Position numbers and translations under genes: made by a program | DNA from: Candidatus Merdiplasma excrementigallinarum | GTDB taxonomy: Bacteria; Bacillota; Clostridia; Lachnospirales; Lachnospiraceae | Direction: 5' to 3' | Assembly: GCA_018713435.1 (NCBI GenBank) | Contig: DVOS01000036.1 | Coordinates: 40,042 to 104,041, forward strand | DNA: 64,000 nt | Notes under the pieces: generated by a model | Database searches by the model: none | The model's input: the letters and a program-made list of their open reading frames with translations, nothing else | Told to the model about the DNA's origin: nothing | Shown: positions 10,640 to 18,593 of the stretch, piece after piece | How the letters are laid out: the number at the start of each line of letters is the position of its first letter | Numbering within the stretch: the stretch's first letter is position 1

Positions 10640-13468
10640 CTAAACCTGCGTCACATTCGCAGTGCCAGTGCCTTCCTTGCCCTTCAGAGTCACGGTTTCG
10701 GAATAGACTGCACCGCTGGAAACAAGTTCCGTTTGCAGTTCTCCTTTCTCATTATAGGTTTCTGCTCCGCTCCATCCTGCGGGAAGGGTTTCCTTAAACC
10801 GGTACTGTATCGCCGTGCCGTCCTCGGCGTAAACCGGAACAGTCTCGGTAACAGCGCCGTTGTTCAGCTCCACTGCTTTATAATCGTCCCAGTTCTTTCC
10901 GCCATCCGCGGAGCTTTGCAGAACGAACTGATTCTTGAAGGTATCATTCAGAGAAGCGCCTACATTCGCATATTCACCTTTGAAATAATTCCAATACTGC
11001 TTCTGCAGACGAATCTGGGCGGTGTTGTGAATATTCGTATATTCCTTTTCCGTAACCTGATACTCTGTAACCGTTACGGCCACGGGTGTGCTATCCACCT
11101 TGTATCCTTCCGGCGCAGCTGTCTCTGCCAGCCAGTAGTCTCCGGGCAGCAGATTGTCAAATTTCAGAACGCCGGTTGTGCCGGTTTTGCCAGTCCATAC
11201 ATTTTCACCTGCGGCAGTCTTGTCTGCTTCGGCGTTATCAGATGTCTTTTTATACAGCTCATAGGAAACATTTGCAAGGGCCGCCGTCGCGCCATCCTTT
11301 GTACCCTCTTTGGTAATCTGAATCGCACCCAGCTTTTCTTTGTTGGTAAAGGTCAGGGACTTGCCGCCCTCCTCTTTTCCATTCACTTCTTTCACGCTGG
11401 TCAGCGTATAACTGCCGTCAGTAGGTTCCTCCGATACCGATACGAATTCCGTATTATCAGGAACACCGCTTTCTTCTATTTTATAATTGCCTGCATCCAG
11501 GTACACGGTAAGGGACCCGTTGCTGCTCACATTCCCCCCGGCGTTCTCTTCCGGCGACGGATTAATGATGATCTTGCCGTCAGTCGTTACAGACGTATAG
11601 GTGCCATCATCGTTTTTCTTATATAAGGTAACGTTGGTGTCCTCTGACTTACCTTCAACCCGGGTCACCTGGAAGGTGGCAGGGCCGGTAACGTAAGCGT
11701 TCTGTTCTCCGCCCTTCTTGTACTCACCTTTATCCATGCCGTCATAGCCCTGGATCTTTTTGGTAATGGTCAGCTTCGCGGGCTGGGTTACCTCTCCGAT
11801 TTCTACAGAATCGCCGGATTCCGCTGTGGTTGTCTCCTGGCCGCCAGCAAGCTGATAGGTCAGCGTAACCGTATTTTCTGCGGTCAGTTTCTCCTGATTC
11901 GCATCTGTGTAGTTCGCTACAAAGGAATCGTAGGAATAGGTAATCTCCAGTTTGTAAGAAGAATAATAGGGCGCGCTGTCCTCCACATTATTCAAGTCAT
12001 GTCCCGCACAGGTATCATAAGGCAGAGACACATTTGCAAGCTGATCTTCCACAGAGGTTGTTTCCGCAGTGAAAGTCTTCGCCGCATCCAAATCAAACTC
12101 CGGTGTGATCACTGCCTTGGAGGCCGCCAGAGGGTTCCCATTCCGATCCAGTACGCCGGGCACATCATGAAGGGTAATAGTAGTTCCCGCAAAAGGCGTC
12201 CGGCCATTTTGTGTATAGTTGCTGGGATCTGAAATCAAATTTTTATTATTAGCGATCATTCCCACTTCGATCTGGTAATACACGGTTACCGTACCGGCGG
12301 CGCGGTCTATGGTAACACCAGCAGGATCTCCGCTCGTTCCGCCCTGGTCTTCGTCCACCGTTTTTTTCACAATCCACTCGTCCGGTGAGGTCGTGGTCAG
12401 ATCCGGAATCTCCGGTGTTTTGCTTACCGTCTGCGAGTAGTTCTTCAGCACCTCGCTTTTTCCGTCAAATTTATTTATGACATCAAAGTTAGCGCTCATG
12501 GAAACCGCATTCTCAGGGAAGCTGTATGTAGTTCCAATGGCTTTTGTACCGTTTTTATCCGCCAGAGCGGTAATGGTAAAGGATTGATTGCTGTCAGAGA
12601 CGGCATCCATCGTCCCTTTTATCTTGAAAGTCCAGGCGTTGTTTCCAGCCGCCGTTATGTCCTCGATGTTCCCGTTATCCACCTTGATCTTGTTTATCAG
12701 ATCCTGCGTGATAGTCAGGCCTTCCGGCAGCTGAACAGTAACGGAAATTCCCTTGTATGTATCAATGAGAGACTGGGGCGGATTGTAGTCAAACAGGGGA
12801 GAGCCTTTTGTCCCATATGTTACCCTGTAGGTAATCTGGTCCCCCGTCATGATCGTTCCGTTTTCTCCCCCTGCTGTCTGTACCATGGACACGTCAAGCA
12901 TATCCAGGTAAGTATCAGATGAAGGATTTCCGAAGTAGGATTCCGCCATATCCTGCAGGTCCTGCAGGTCCGTTTTCTGTTCTTCATCCTCCCCCTCATT
13001 CAGAAGATTGATCTCATTCTCTTCCTCCTGCTCCTGGGGTTCGGTCTCGGTCAGGGCCATAAGGTCTTCTCTTACGTAGCCCTTTGTGCCCTCCGCTGTC
13101 TGCACCTCATACCATTTCAGGTCGTCCCCCGGAATGGTCAGCAGGTTCACTGCCGTCACAGCCGTATCCTTTGCCAGAGTAGCAAGGGAATTGCTCTCTG
13201 TGGTGGGCTGTTCCCGCAGGTTCACCGTGTCAGCGGTGATGATGCCCTGTTGGTTAATCACCTTTGTCTCCGTAGGTGTGAAGGCGCTGGTTTCGTCCCC
13301 TCCCCCGACATTTTCCGGATCTGTTTCCCCGGGCGTTGCTGCCGGAGCATTATTCTGGATGGAATATCCCACAATGTCCGCAAATACGCTCATGGTCTGA
13401 GTGGAACAGATCATTGACAGTGCCAGCACCACGGCCAGCAGTCTTTGCCATACTTTTCTCTTACCCAT
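10640..13468 (-). CDS. N-terminal portion of the giant adhesin: signal peptide, SH3-like domain, SpaA/Cna-B domains; ends at an in-frame TAG
   Basis: N-terminus MGKRKVWQRLLAVVLALSMICSTQTMSVFA (signal peptide), SH3b-like 'IITADTVNLREQPTTESNSLATL...KGYVREDL', Cna-B motif 'GDYWLAETAAPEGYKV'. RBS-like AAGGAGAACAAT before ATG at 13468. Confidence 0.93.
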   Translation of the reverse strand: MGKRKVWQRLLAVVLALSMICSTQTMSVFADIVGYSIQNNAPAATPGETDPENVGGGDETSAFTPTETKVINQQGIITADTVNLREQPTTESNSLATLAKDTAVTAVNLLTIPGDDLKWYEVQTAEGTKGYVREDLMALTETEPQEQEEENEINLLNEGEDEEQKTDLQDLQDMAESYFGNPSSDTYLDMLDVSMVQTAGGENGTIMTGDQITYRVTYGTKGSPLFDYNPPQSLIDTYKGISVTVQLPEGLTITQDLINKIKVDNGNIEDITAAGNNAWTFKIKGTMDAVSDSNQSFTITALADKNGTKAIGTTYSFPENAVSMSANFDVINKFDGKSEVLKNYSQTVSKTPEIPDLTTTSPDEWIVKKTVDEDQGGTSGDPAGVTIDRAAGTVTVYYQIEVGMIANNKNLISDPSNYTQNGRTPFAGTTITLHDVPGVLDRNGNPLAASKAVITPEFDLDAAKTFTAETTSVEDQLANVSLPYDTCAGHDLNNVEDSAPYYSSYKLEITYSYDSFVANYTDANQEKLTAENTVTLTYQLAGGQETTTAESGDSVEIGEVTQPAKLTITKKIQGYDGMDKGEYKKGGEQNAYVTGPATFQVTRVEGKSEDTNVTLYKKNDDGTYTSVTTDGKIIINPSPEENAGGNVSSNGSLTVYLDAGNYKIEESGVPDNTEFVSVSEEPTDGSYTLTSVKEVNGKEEGGKSLTFTNKEKLGAIQITKEGTKDGATAALANVSYELYKKTSDNAEADKTAAGENVWTGKTGTTGVLKFDNLLPGDYWLAETAAPEGYKVDSTPVAVTVTEYQVTEKEYTNIHNTAQIRLQKQYWNYFKGEYANVGASLNDTFKNQFVLQSSADGGKNWDDYKAVELNNGAVTETVPVYAEDGTAIQYRFKETLPAGWSGAETYNEKGELQTELVSSGAVYSETVTLKGKEGTGTANVTQV

Positions 13469-13541
13469 ATTGTTCTCCTTTCTCTATATCCCGCTATCTA
13501 TAATAATCAATCATGATTTCTCTGATTGTATTTTCCCTCTG

Positions 13542-13748
13542 TCATCCTGTACCGTCCTCCCCCGGCCCGGTACCACGCAGCTTCGTCTCCAGGGCGCTGT
13601 CCATCAGCTTCATCAGTTCCAGGGCGCTCCGGAATTTCTGTGTCCTGTTCTGATCCGCCCACACGACCTCACCCTGCCAGGTGGCGTTTTCGTAATGCTG
13701 CACATGGACGACGAAAGTTCCCAAGTCCCTTCGCTTGTCCTGTTTCAT
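13542..13748 (-). CDS. Small hypothetical protein with WQG/FRSALEL motif (paralogue 1)
   Basis: 68 aa: TFVVHVQHYENATWQGEVVWADQNRTQKFRSALELMKLMDSAL. Same motif occurs in the 13902 and 15591 ORFs. Confidence 0.75.
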   Translation of the reverse strand: MKQDKRRDLGTFVVHVQHYENATWQGEVVWADQNRTQKFRSALELMKLMDSALETKLRGTGPGEDGTG

Positions 13749-13901
13749 ACTCTGCCGTTTCCTCCCCTCAGTCGCTTTCCTTCTCTTTGTCTCTTTTATA
13801 TGGTAACAGAGCCGGTTTTACCCCGGACTCCCGCATCGTTTTCTCTATTATAACAGCTGCCCTATTTCCTCATCTCTTTCGTGAAACAGGTTTTTTTCCA
13901 T

Positions 13902-14351
13902 TTATCTGGCGCTGTCAAATAATTTTAACAACTCCAGGGCGCTTCGGAAGGTCTGGAGCCGCTGCCGCTCCGCCCAGAAGATCTCTCCCTGCCAGGTGGC
14001 GTTCTGCCGGTACTGCACGTGCACCAGAAAGGTGGCGCATCTTCCCTGCTGCCCGGCCACCTCCTCGGCCGATACTGCGGGGGTTTTCTCCCCCCGCCCT
14101 GTCTCCGGGTTCTTCTTTCCGTAGCTTCTCATCTCCACGGAGGCCTGGGGATAACCGATCCGGTCCATCAGTTCCTCCATCAGGGTCAGAAGCTGATATT
14201 CATTCTGAAACAGGCCCGGCTCCTTTCCGTACCGGTGGTACAGGCGGCCGCTGCTGCCTGCCGCCCCTCTCTCGTCGATGCAGACGCACATCAGGTCAGG
14301 CGCCGTCATGCCTCTAATGAAATGCTCACTCATGCTCCCTCTCCTTCTCAT
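13902..14351 (-). CDS. Small hypothetical protein with WQG/FRSALEL motif (paralogue 2)
   Basis: 149 aa, C-terminus TFLVHVQYRQNATWQGEIFWAERQRLQTFRSALELLKLFDSAR. Overlaps the stop of the upstream regulator by 4 bp (translational coupling). Confidence 0.8.
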   Translation of the reverse strand: MRRRGSMSEHFIRGMTAPDLMCVCIDERGAAGSSGRLYHRYGKEPGLFQNEYQLLTLMEELMDRIGYPQASVEMRSYGKKNPETGRGEKTPAVSAEEVAGQQGRCATFLVHVQYRQNATWQGEIFWAERQRLQTFRSALELLKLFDSAR

Positions 14352-15631
14352 CCCTTATCCCAGATGTCTGCCGAGCCGGAAAAACTGCGGCCGGTCTCCG
14401 GTATGTCCGGGCTGATCTCCGCCACAGAGGCCACGTAGAAGTCCACCTGGAACTCGTTCCTTCTCATTCTGCGCCGGAAGGCCCCGCCGATCCTGGCAGA
14501 TACCTTGCTGCAGTTTTCCTGGTTGATGCCGGAAAGCATCACCAGATACTGGCCCACATTGTACCGGGTGTAGAAGTCTCCCCGCCGCAGGGACTCCCGG
14601 ATGGCGTCCATCAGCATCCCGGACACTTCCCGGTTCCGCTCGTCCTCCCCCAGGACGGGGCCCTTGCTGTTTCGCAGGGTGCACAGCATAATGTAAACCG
14701 ACGTGCCGTTTCTCTCCATCATCCGGCTGATGATGTGGTAAATATCCACAAAGCTGGGGAAGGTGCAGAAGTAGGCTCCCTTCACCATCTCCCGCTCGAT
14801 GAGGCCCTGCTTGATATCCTCAATGGCTCCCGCCGACTGGGAAATCCGCTCGCTCATGAACCGGAACCGCTCCAGCATCTGGGGAGAGGGGGGCAGGCTC
14901 AGCTCATCGAAGAACAGCCTGGTGGTGGTCTGGTAAATCTCCATGGCTTCCTGGTAGCGGGCCATGGCGATCAGGCTGTCGATCCGCCAGATCTGCCATT
15001 CCTCAAAGGGATAAATGGCGGACGCCTGGGTGGTCAGCTGATAGATCTCCTCAAACTCTTCCTTCTCTTTCAGCCATCCGCACAGCTCCTCCAAACAGGA
15101 AAAGTACAGGTTCCGGTAATGGATGTTCCGCACGGTGACCCAGTCCTCGCCGATCATATCCGGCAGGAACTCTCCCGCGTAGAGGCCGCAGGCTTCCCGG
15201 TAAAATTCCATCTTTTTCTCAGTCTCTTCCTCCCGCTGCCCGGCCAGGACTTTCTCCTCAAACCGGCAGCAGTCGATTTCCACAGGGATCTCGGGATCCC
15301 AACGGCACATACCCTTCTGTATGTTGATGTAATTGCTCTCCGGCAGCCCTGCCGCTTTCAGCTGGCGGCGCAGGCGGAACAGGGTGTTGTTCAGGCTGCC
15401 GTTCCTGTTTTCCACATCCTCCCGGCCGTACAGGCCGTCGATGAGGCTGGTCTTGGCGATGCCGTCCTCCTGATGGAGCAGCACCATCTGTAAAAGCTGG
15501 GTTGTCTTGGAGACGCTGCTGCGGTCCAGGATCAGCTCTTTTCCCGCATACAGGAGGGAAAATCCGCCCAGCATTTTGACAATTAATCGATTATCCGGCA
15601 TATTCTCCTCCTCGTTTCTGCAATTCTTCAA
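14348..15631 (-). CDS. BTAD-domain (SARP-like) transcriptional regulator
   Basis: LIVKMLGGFSLLYAGKELILDRSSVSKTTQLLQMVLLH, 'NGSLNNTLFRLRRQLKAAGL', and a BTAD helical region 'MEFYREACGLYAGEFLPDM...IYPFEEWQIWRIDSLIAMARYQEAMEIYQ'. Start may be at MPDNRLIVK. Confidence 0.85.
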   Translation of the reverse strand: MKNCRNEEENMPDNRLIVKMLGGFSLLYAGKELILDRSSVSKTTQLLQMVLLHQEDGIAKTSLIDGLYGREDVENRNGSLNNTLFRLRRQLKAAGLPESNYINIQKGMCRWDPEIPVEIDCCRFEEKVLAGQREEETEKKMEFYREACGLYAGEFLPDMIGEDWVTVRNIHYRNLYFSCLEELCGWLKEKEEFEEIYQLTTQASAIYPFEEWQIWRIDSLIAMARYQEAMEIYQTTTRLFFDELSLPPSPQMLERFRFMSERISQSAGAIEDIKQGLIEREMVKGAYFCTFPSFVDIYHIISRMMERNGTSVYIMLCTLRNSKGPVLGEDERNREVSGMLMDAIRESLRRGDFYTRYNVGQYLVMLSGINQENCSKVSARIGGAFRRRMRRNEFQVDFYVASVAEISPDIPETGRSFSGSADIWDKG

Positions 15632-16079
15632 TCTTTTCCATCATATATCCCATCAGCTCCAGCACGCTGCGGAACTGGTAAACCCCGGCGTCCCCGGAGA
15701 AGTGTACGCTTCCCTGCCAGCTCACGTTCTGCCTGTAGCGCAGCGTGAGAAATACGGCAAAGAGTTCTCCCTTCATGGCGCCGAATTCCTTAAATTCATG
15801 GTAAAACCGGACTCCTTTTTCCTCTTCCCCCGACGGGCCGCCCTCCGGGCGAAGGGTACGCCTGGCGGGGCTGGCTTCCGGAAAGCCCAGGCTGTCGCAC
15901 AGCCTGTCAATCTTCAGGATCATATCCCCCATCCCCCGGAAGGGAAGCGGATTTTCCAGGCAGCAGTGGCAGATCAGGCCGGCTGGTTCCAGCCCCTCCA
16001 GCTTCTGCACGCAGATTTTTATGTCGTTCATAACTATTTTCAGGGAAAGCGGGGCAGCCGCTTCTGTCCGACTGTTCAT
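15591..16079 (-). CDS. Small hypothetical protein with WQG motif (paralogue 3)
   Basis: 162 aa: FAVFLTLRYRQNVSWQGSVHFSGDAGVYQFRSVLELMGYMMEKI. Overlaps the regulator start. Confidence 0.75.
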   Translation of the reverse strand: MNSRTEAAAPLSLKIVMNDIKICVQKLEGLEPAGLICHCCLENPLPFRGMGDMILKIDRLCDSLGFPEASPARRTLRPEGGPSGEEEKGVRFYHEFKEFGAMKGELFAVFLTLRYRQNVSWQGSVHFSGDAGVYQFRSVLELMGYMMEKIEELQKRGGEYAG

Positions 16080-16573
16080 CCTTTGGCCCCCTCTCTGTTT
16101 GCCTCCCGGCTCTGTTTTCCCGGGACGCCTGCCGCAGGGGCGGCAGTCTCCATGGTATTTTTATTCCATCTTATTCTTTAATTATAAATTGCAGCCAACA
16201 CAGTGTCAACCTGAAAAGGGGCGGACACCCGGCAATTTTTACCTGTTTTCACCCCGTTTGCGGTCCTTTTTTTGTAAATGTGGACAACTTTTTTCTTCCG
16301 GAAGGAGGTGTGGATAAGGCTCTGCCTGTGGATAACCCCGGGAAAGGGAGGGATTTGCGCAGGTTTCATAACCCTTTTGAGGTATGTGAGGTTATATATC
16401 ATATATTTAGGAAAAAATTTTCGGTTTTGAAGACGCAGAAAAAATTATGGTCTATTCCTTTGAGTCTGATGATACCGCAGAATATGCCTTCTCAGAGGCT
16501 GCCAGAGCCGGGATCTATGACATCTGGAGATTGATTTCAGTTCCATAGATATCCAAGCATAAAATAATAAGCC

Positions 16574-16602
16574 TTGAAAGGCCAGCATAGATATGCTATA
16601 TT
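16574..16602 (+). promoter_or_regulatory. Promoter of putative antitoxin RNA 1
   Basis: TTGAAA (16574-16579), 17 bp, TATATT (16597-16602) with an extended TGC; the same architecture is repeated 381 bp downstream. Confidence 0.75.
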
Positions 16603-16608
16603 GATACT

Positions 16609-16707
16609 AGAAAAGGGGAAGCCACAGAAGCGGCCTACCCTCAAATAGTAATTAGCAGTTACTTAGTAACAGCCGTTCACTATTGCAGTAGTGGACGGCT
16701 ACTTTTT
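16609..16707 (+). ncRNA. Putative type I antitoxin RNA 1 ending in an intrinsic terminator
   Basis: Follows the promoter above; ends with hairpin AGCCGTTCACTA-ttgcag-TAGTGGACGGCT then a T-run (16671..16707). Complementary to the 3' end of the toxin ORF at 16699..16791. Confidence 0.65.
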
Positions 16708-16791
16708 TCCCTTGAAGATCTCATAGCAAAGACCAACAAGAGCGACAATGAATATCATCAACTGGATTAAATCCGAGTATGTAACATTCAT
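16699..16791 (-). CDS. Small holin-like toxin of a type I TA system (30 aa)
   Basis: Reverse-strand ORF MNVTYSDLIQLMIFIVALVGLCYEIFKGKK with strong SD AAAGGAGGG. Single TM segment with a basic tail, as in small holin-like toxins. Confidence 0.75.
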   Translation of the reverse strand: MNVTYSDLIQLMIFIVALVGLCYEIFKGKK

Positions 16792-16954
16792 CGGCATCGC
16801 CCTCCTTTCTTTCGTCTGGAGGGTTAGCCCCTCCGATACGCGGAGGGCAAGCCGCCCGGCTCTGTGGTTCCCCATGCAGGAAGTATAACAATTTTATTTA
16901 AAAGTATTTTGATTCAGTAAGCTGATAGCTGTAAACTAATAAAAAAGATAAGTC

Positions 16955-16983
16955 TTGAAAGACTATCTACGATATGCTATATT
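16955..16983 (+). promoter_or_regulatory. Promoter of putative antitoxin RNA 2
   Basis: TTGAAA (16955-16960), 17 bp, TATATT (16978-16983). Confidence 0.7.
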
Positions 16984-16989
16984 GATACT

Positions 16990-17092
16990 AGAAAAGGGGA
17001 AGCCACAGGAGCGGCCTACCCTCACATACTTTACAACTTACATTTATACGATGTCAGCCGTCAGCTAGTTCCGGTAGTTGGCGGCTATTTTC
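16990..17092 (+). ncRNA. Putative type I antitoxin RNA 2 with terminator
   Basis: Near-copy of RNA 1 ('TGCTATATTGATACTAGAAAAGGGGAAGCCACAG-AGCGGCCTACCCTCA'); terminator AGCCGTCAGCTA-gttccgg-TAGTTGGCGGCT at 17056..17090. Confidence 0.6.
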
Positions 17093-17153
17093 GTCTGTCC
17101 TTGAAAATCTCGTAAGCAAAATCGACAAGGGAAACCATGAATATTCTTTCCAT
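17085..17153 (-). pseudogene. Degenerate or short second holin-like toxin copy (22 aa)
   Basis: MERIFMVSLVDFAYEIFKDRRK aligns with the C-terminus of toxin 1 (IFIVALVGLCYEIFKGKK); N-terminal half not conserved. Confidence 0.5.
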
Positions 17154-17173
17154 TATCCAGAAATGTTTTAAAG

Positions 17174-17202
17174 TTGCTTTTCTGTCATTTCCATGCTATA
17201 CT
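17174..17202 (+). promoter_or_regulatory. queT promoter
   Basis: TTGCTT (17174-17179), 17 bp, TATACT (17197-17202). Confidence 0.7.
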
Positions 17203-17210
17203 ATGACCTG

Positions 17211-17320
17211 CTGCAAAGCCCATTAAAACCAAGGTCTTTCCGGGCTTGCCGCCGATTCCCGGCGTAAAATGAATCGAGTGTTCGAGACCTTCCACTCGTA
17301 AAACAAAACTAAAGGAGAAA
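17211..17320 (+). ncRNA. Structured queT leader, candidate preQ1-responsive element (class not assigned)
   Basis: AAGCCC(17216-17221)/GGGCTT(17242-17247); CGCCG(17250-17254)/CGGCG(17260-17264); CGAGTG(17275-17280)/CACTCG(17293-17298). Loop AAGGTCT (17231-17237) is fully complementary to loop AGACCTT (17285-17291). RBS AAAGGAG at 17311. Confidence 0.6.
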
Positions 17321-17327
17321 ACTGAAT

Positions 17328-17828
17328 ATGAGAGACAAAAAGGTATTATTTCTGGTCCAGGCGGCTGCCATTGCAGCCATCTACGTGGTTCTGACGGTTG
17401 CGTTCGCCCCCCTTTCCTTCGGGGAAGTGCAGGTGCGGTTCGCGGAGGGGCTGACGGTGCTTCCCTACTTTACACCGGCCGCCATTCCCGGCCTGTTTGC
17501 GGGATGCCTGATCGGCAACTTCTTTGGCGGCGCCATTCCCGTGGATATTCTCTGCGGAAGCCTTGCCACCCTGGCGGGGGCTGTGATTTCCCGGCTGCTG
17601 CGAAAGCACAAATTCCTGGTGCCCCTTCCGCCCATTATCGCCAATATCCTGGTGGTGCCCTTCGTGCTCTTCTACGGATACGGCGTAAATCTTCCCATCC
17701 CATTCCTGATGTTGACGGTGGGGATCGGCGAGGTACTTTCCTGCGGCGTCATCGGCACCATTCTGCTGCTGGCCCTGGAGCGTTACAGAGGAACCCTCTT
17801 CGGGACGCACGGCTCCCTTTCCGCATAG
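17328..17828 (+). CDS. queT: QueT family queuosine precursor ECF transporter S component
   Basis: MRDKKVLFLVQAAAIAAIYVVLTVAFAPLSFGEVQVRFAEGLTVLPYFTPAAIPGLFAGCLIGNF is characteristic of QueT/COG4708. Confidence 0.92.
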   Translation: MRDKKVLFLVQAAAIAAIYVVLTVAFAPLSFGEVQVRFAEGLTVLPYFTPAAIPGLFAGCLIGNFFGGAIPVDILCGSLATLAGAVISRLLRKHKFLVPLPPIIANILVVPFVLFYGYGVNLPIPFLMLTVGIGEVLSCGVIGTILLLALERYRGTLFGTHGSLSA

Positions 17829-17890
17829 CCGGATACCCCGGCCCAGATATGGGCATACTTTTTCAGATCAAAATACCGACGGTATAGACC

Positions 17891-17939
17891 AAGGATGCTG
17901 TTTCATCATGGAATTCATGGTGGAGCAGCATCCTCTTTT
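17891..17939 (+). terminator. Intrinsic terminator after queT
   Basis: AGGATGCTGTTTCATCATGGAATTCATGGTGGAGCAGCATCCTCTTTT hairpin. Confidence 0.75.
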
Positions 17940-18102
17940 AATTAAGTAATGTTTTAGGCATAGGAAAACCACCCCAAAACTCAATTTTTCCGGCATCGTC
18001 GTCTCCCTTCATTGACAAGCCCTCCGCCGGAATCGTATAATGAGAAAAAGCCCCGGCGCATCCGGGACAAACGATTAAACAGTATGGGAGGTAGTTGCAT
18101 CT

Positions 18103-18495
18103 ATGGACAAAGCAGCACTATTTACAGGACTTTCCCACATCGGTCTTCCTACGGCGGATGTGGAGCAGACGGTGAAATTTTATGAGCAGTTCGGCTTTCG
18201 TATTCAGTGGAGCCAGCACAGCAGCCCGGAAAGCCACACGGTATTTATGGAGTGCGGCAGCTGTGTGATGGAGATCTATTACTTCGCCGACCCGGCAAAG
18301 GCCAACGGGGCGGTGGACCATGTGGCCCTGAACGTAACGGATATTGAAGCGGTTTACGAATATGTCCGCTCTCTTGGCTATACGCCTCTGGAGGAAGCCA
18401 TCACCTTCCTTCCCTTCTATGAAAAAGGGGTACGCTTCTTTACCATTCTGGGACCCAACCATGAGAAGGTGGAGTTCAGCCAGCGGCTGCAGTAA
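18103..18495 (+). CDS. VOC (glyoxalase-like) family protein
   Basis: LSHIGLPTADVEQTVKFYEQFGFRIQW... GAVDHVALNVTDIEAVYEYVRSLGY... ILGPNHEKVEFSQ. Confidence 0.88.
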   Translation: MDKAALFTGLSHIGLPTADVEQTVKFYEQFGFRIQWSQHSSPESHTVFMECGSCVMEIYYFADPAKANGAVDHVALNVTDIEAVYEYVRSLGYTPLEEAITFLPFYEKGVRFFTILGPNHEKVEFSQRLQ

Positions 18496-18593
18496 CGGCA
18501 AAAGCCGGCAGACGCCGAATCCTGGCGGACGGCGCCTGGGATGGACAGCGCCGCTGCCGCCCGCAGACTATATATAATAGGAAGGAACAGGTT

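Noticed and set aside
10640-10642. Genome-wide TAG recoding
   Set aside because: Other genes in the window end naturally with TAG (e.g. 19321 and 27403 genes), so a global amber reassignment is unlikely.
24-13400. Many long plus-strand ORFs (e.g. 2273..5371, 1032 aa; 10268..11626, 452 aa; 5612..6754, 380 aa)
   Set aside because: They lie antisense to the adhesin frame, have no recognisable domains or RBS, and their composition reflects the repeat-rich opposite strand.
16178-16402. 74-aa minus-strand ORF and 84-aa plus-strand ORF at 16280..16534
   Set aside because: No clear RBS, domain or conserved composition; both sit in an intergenic region.
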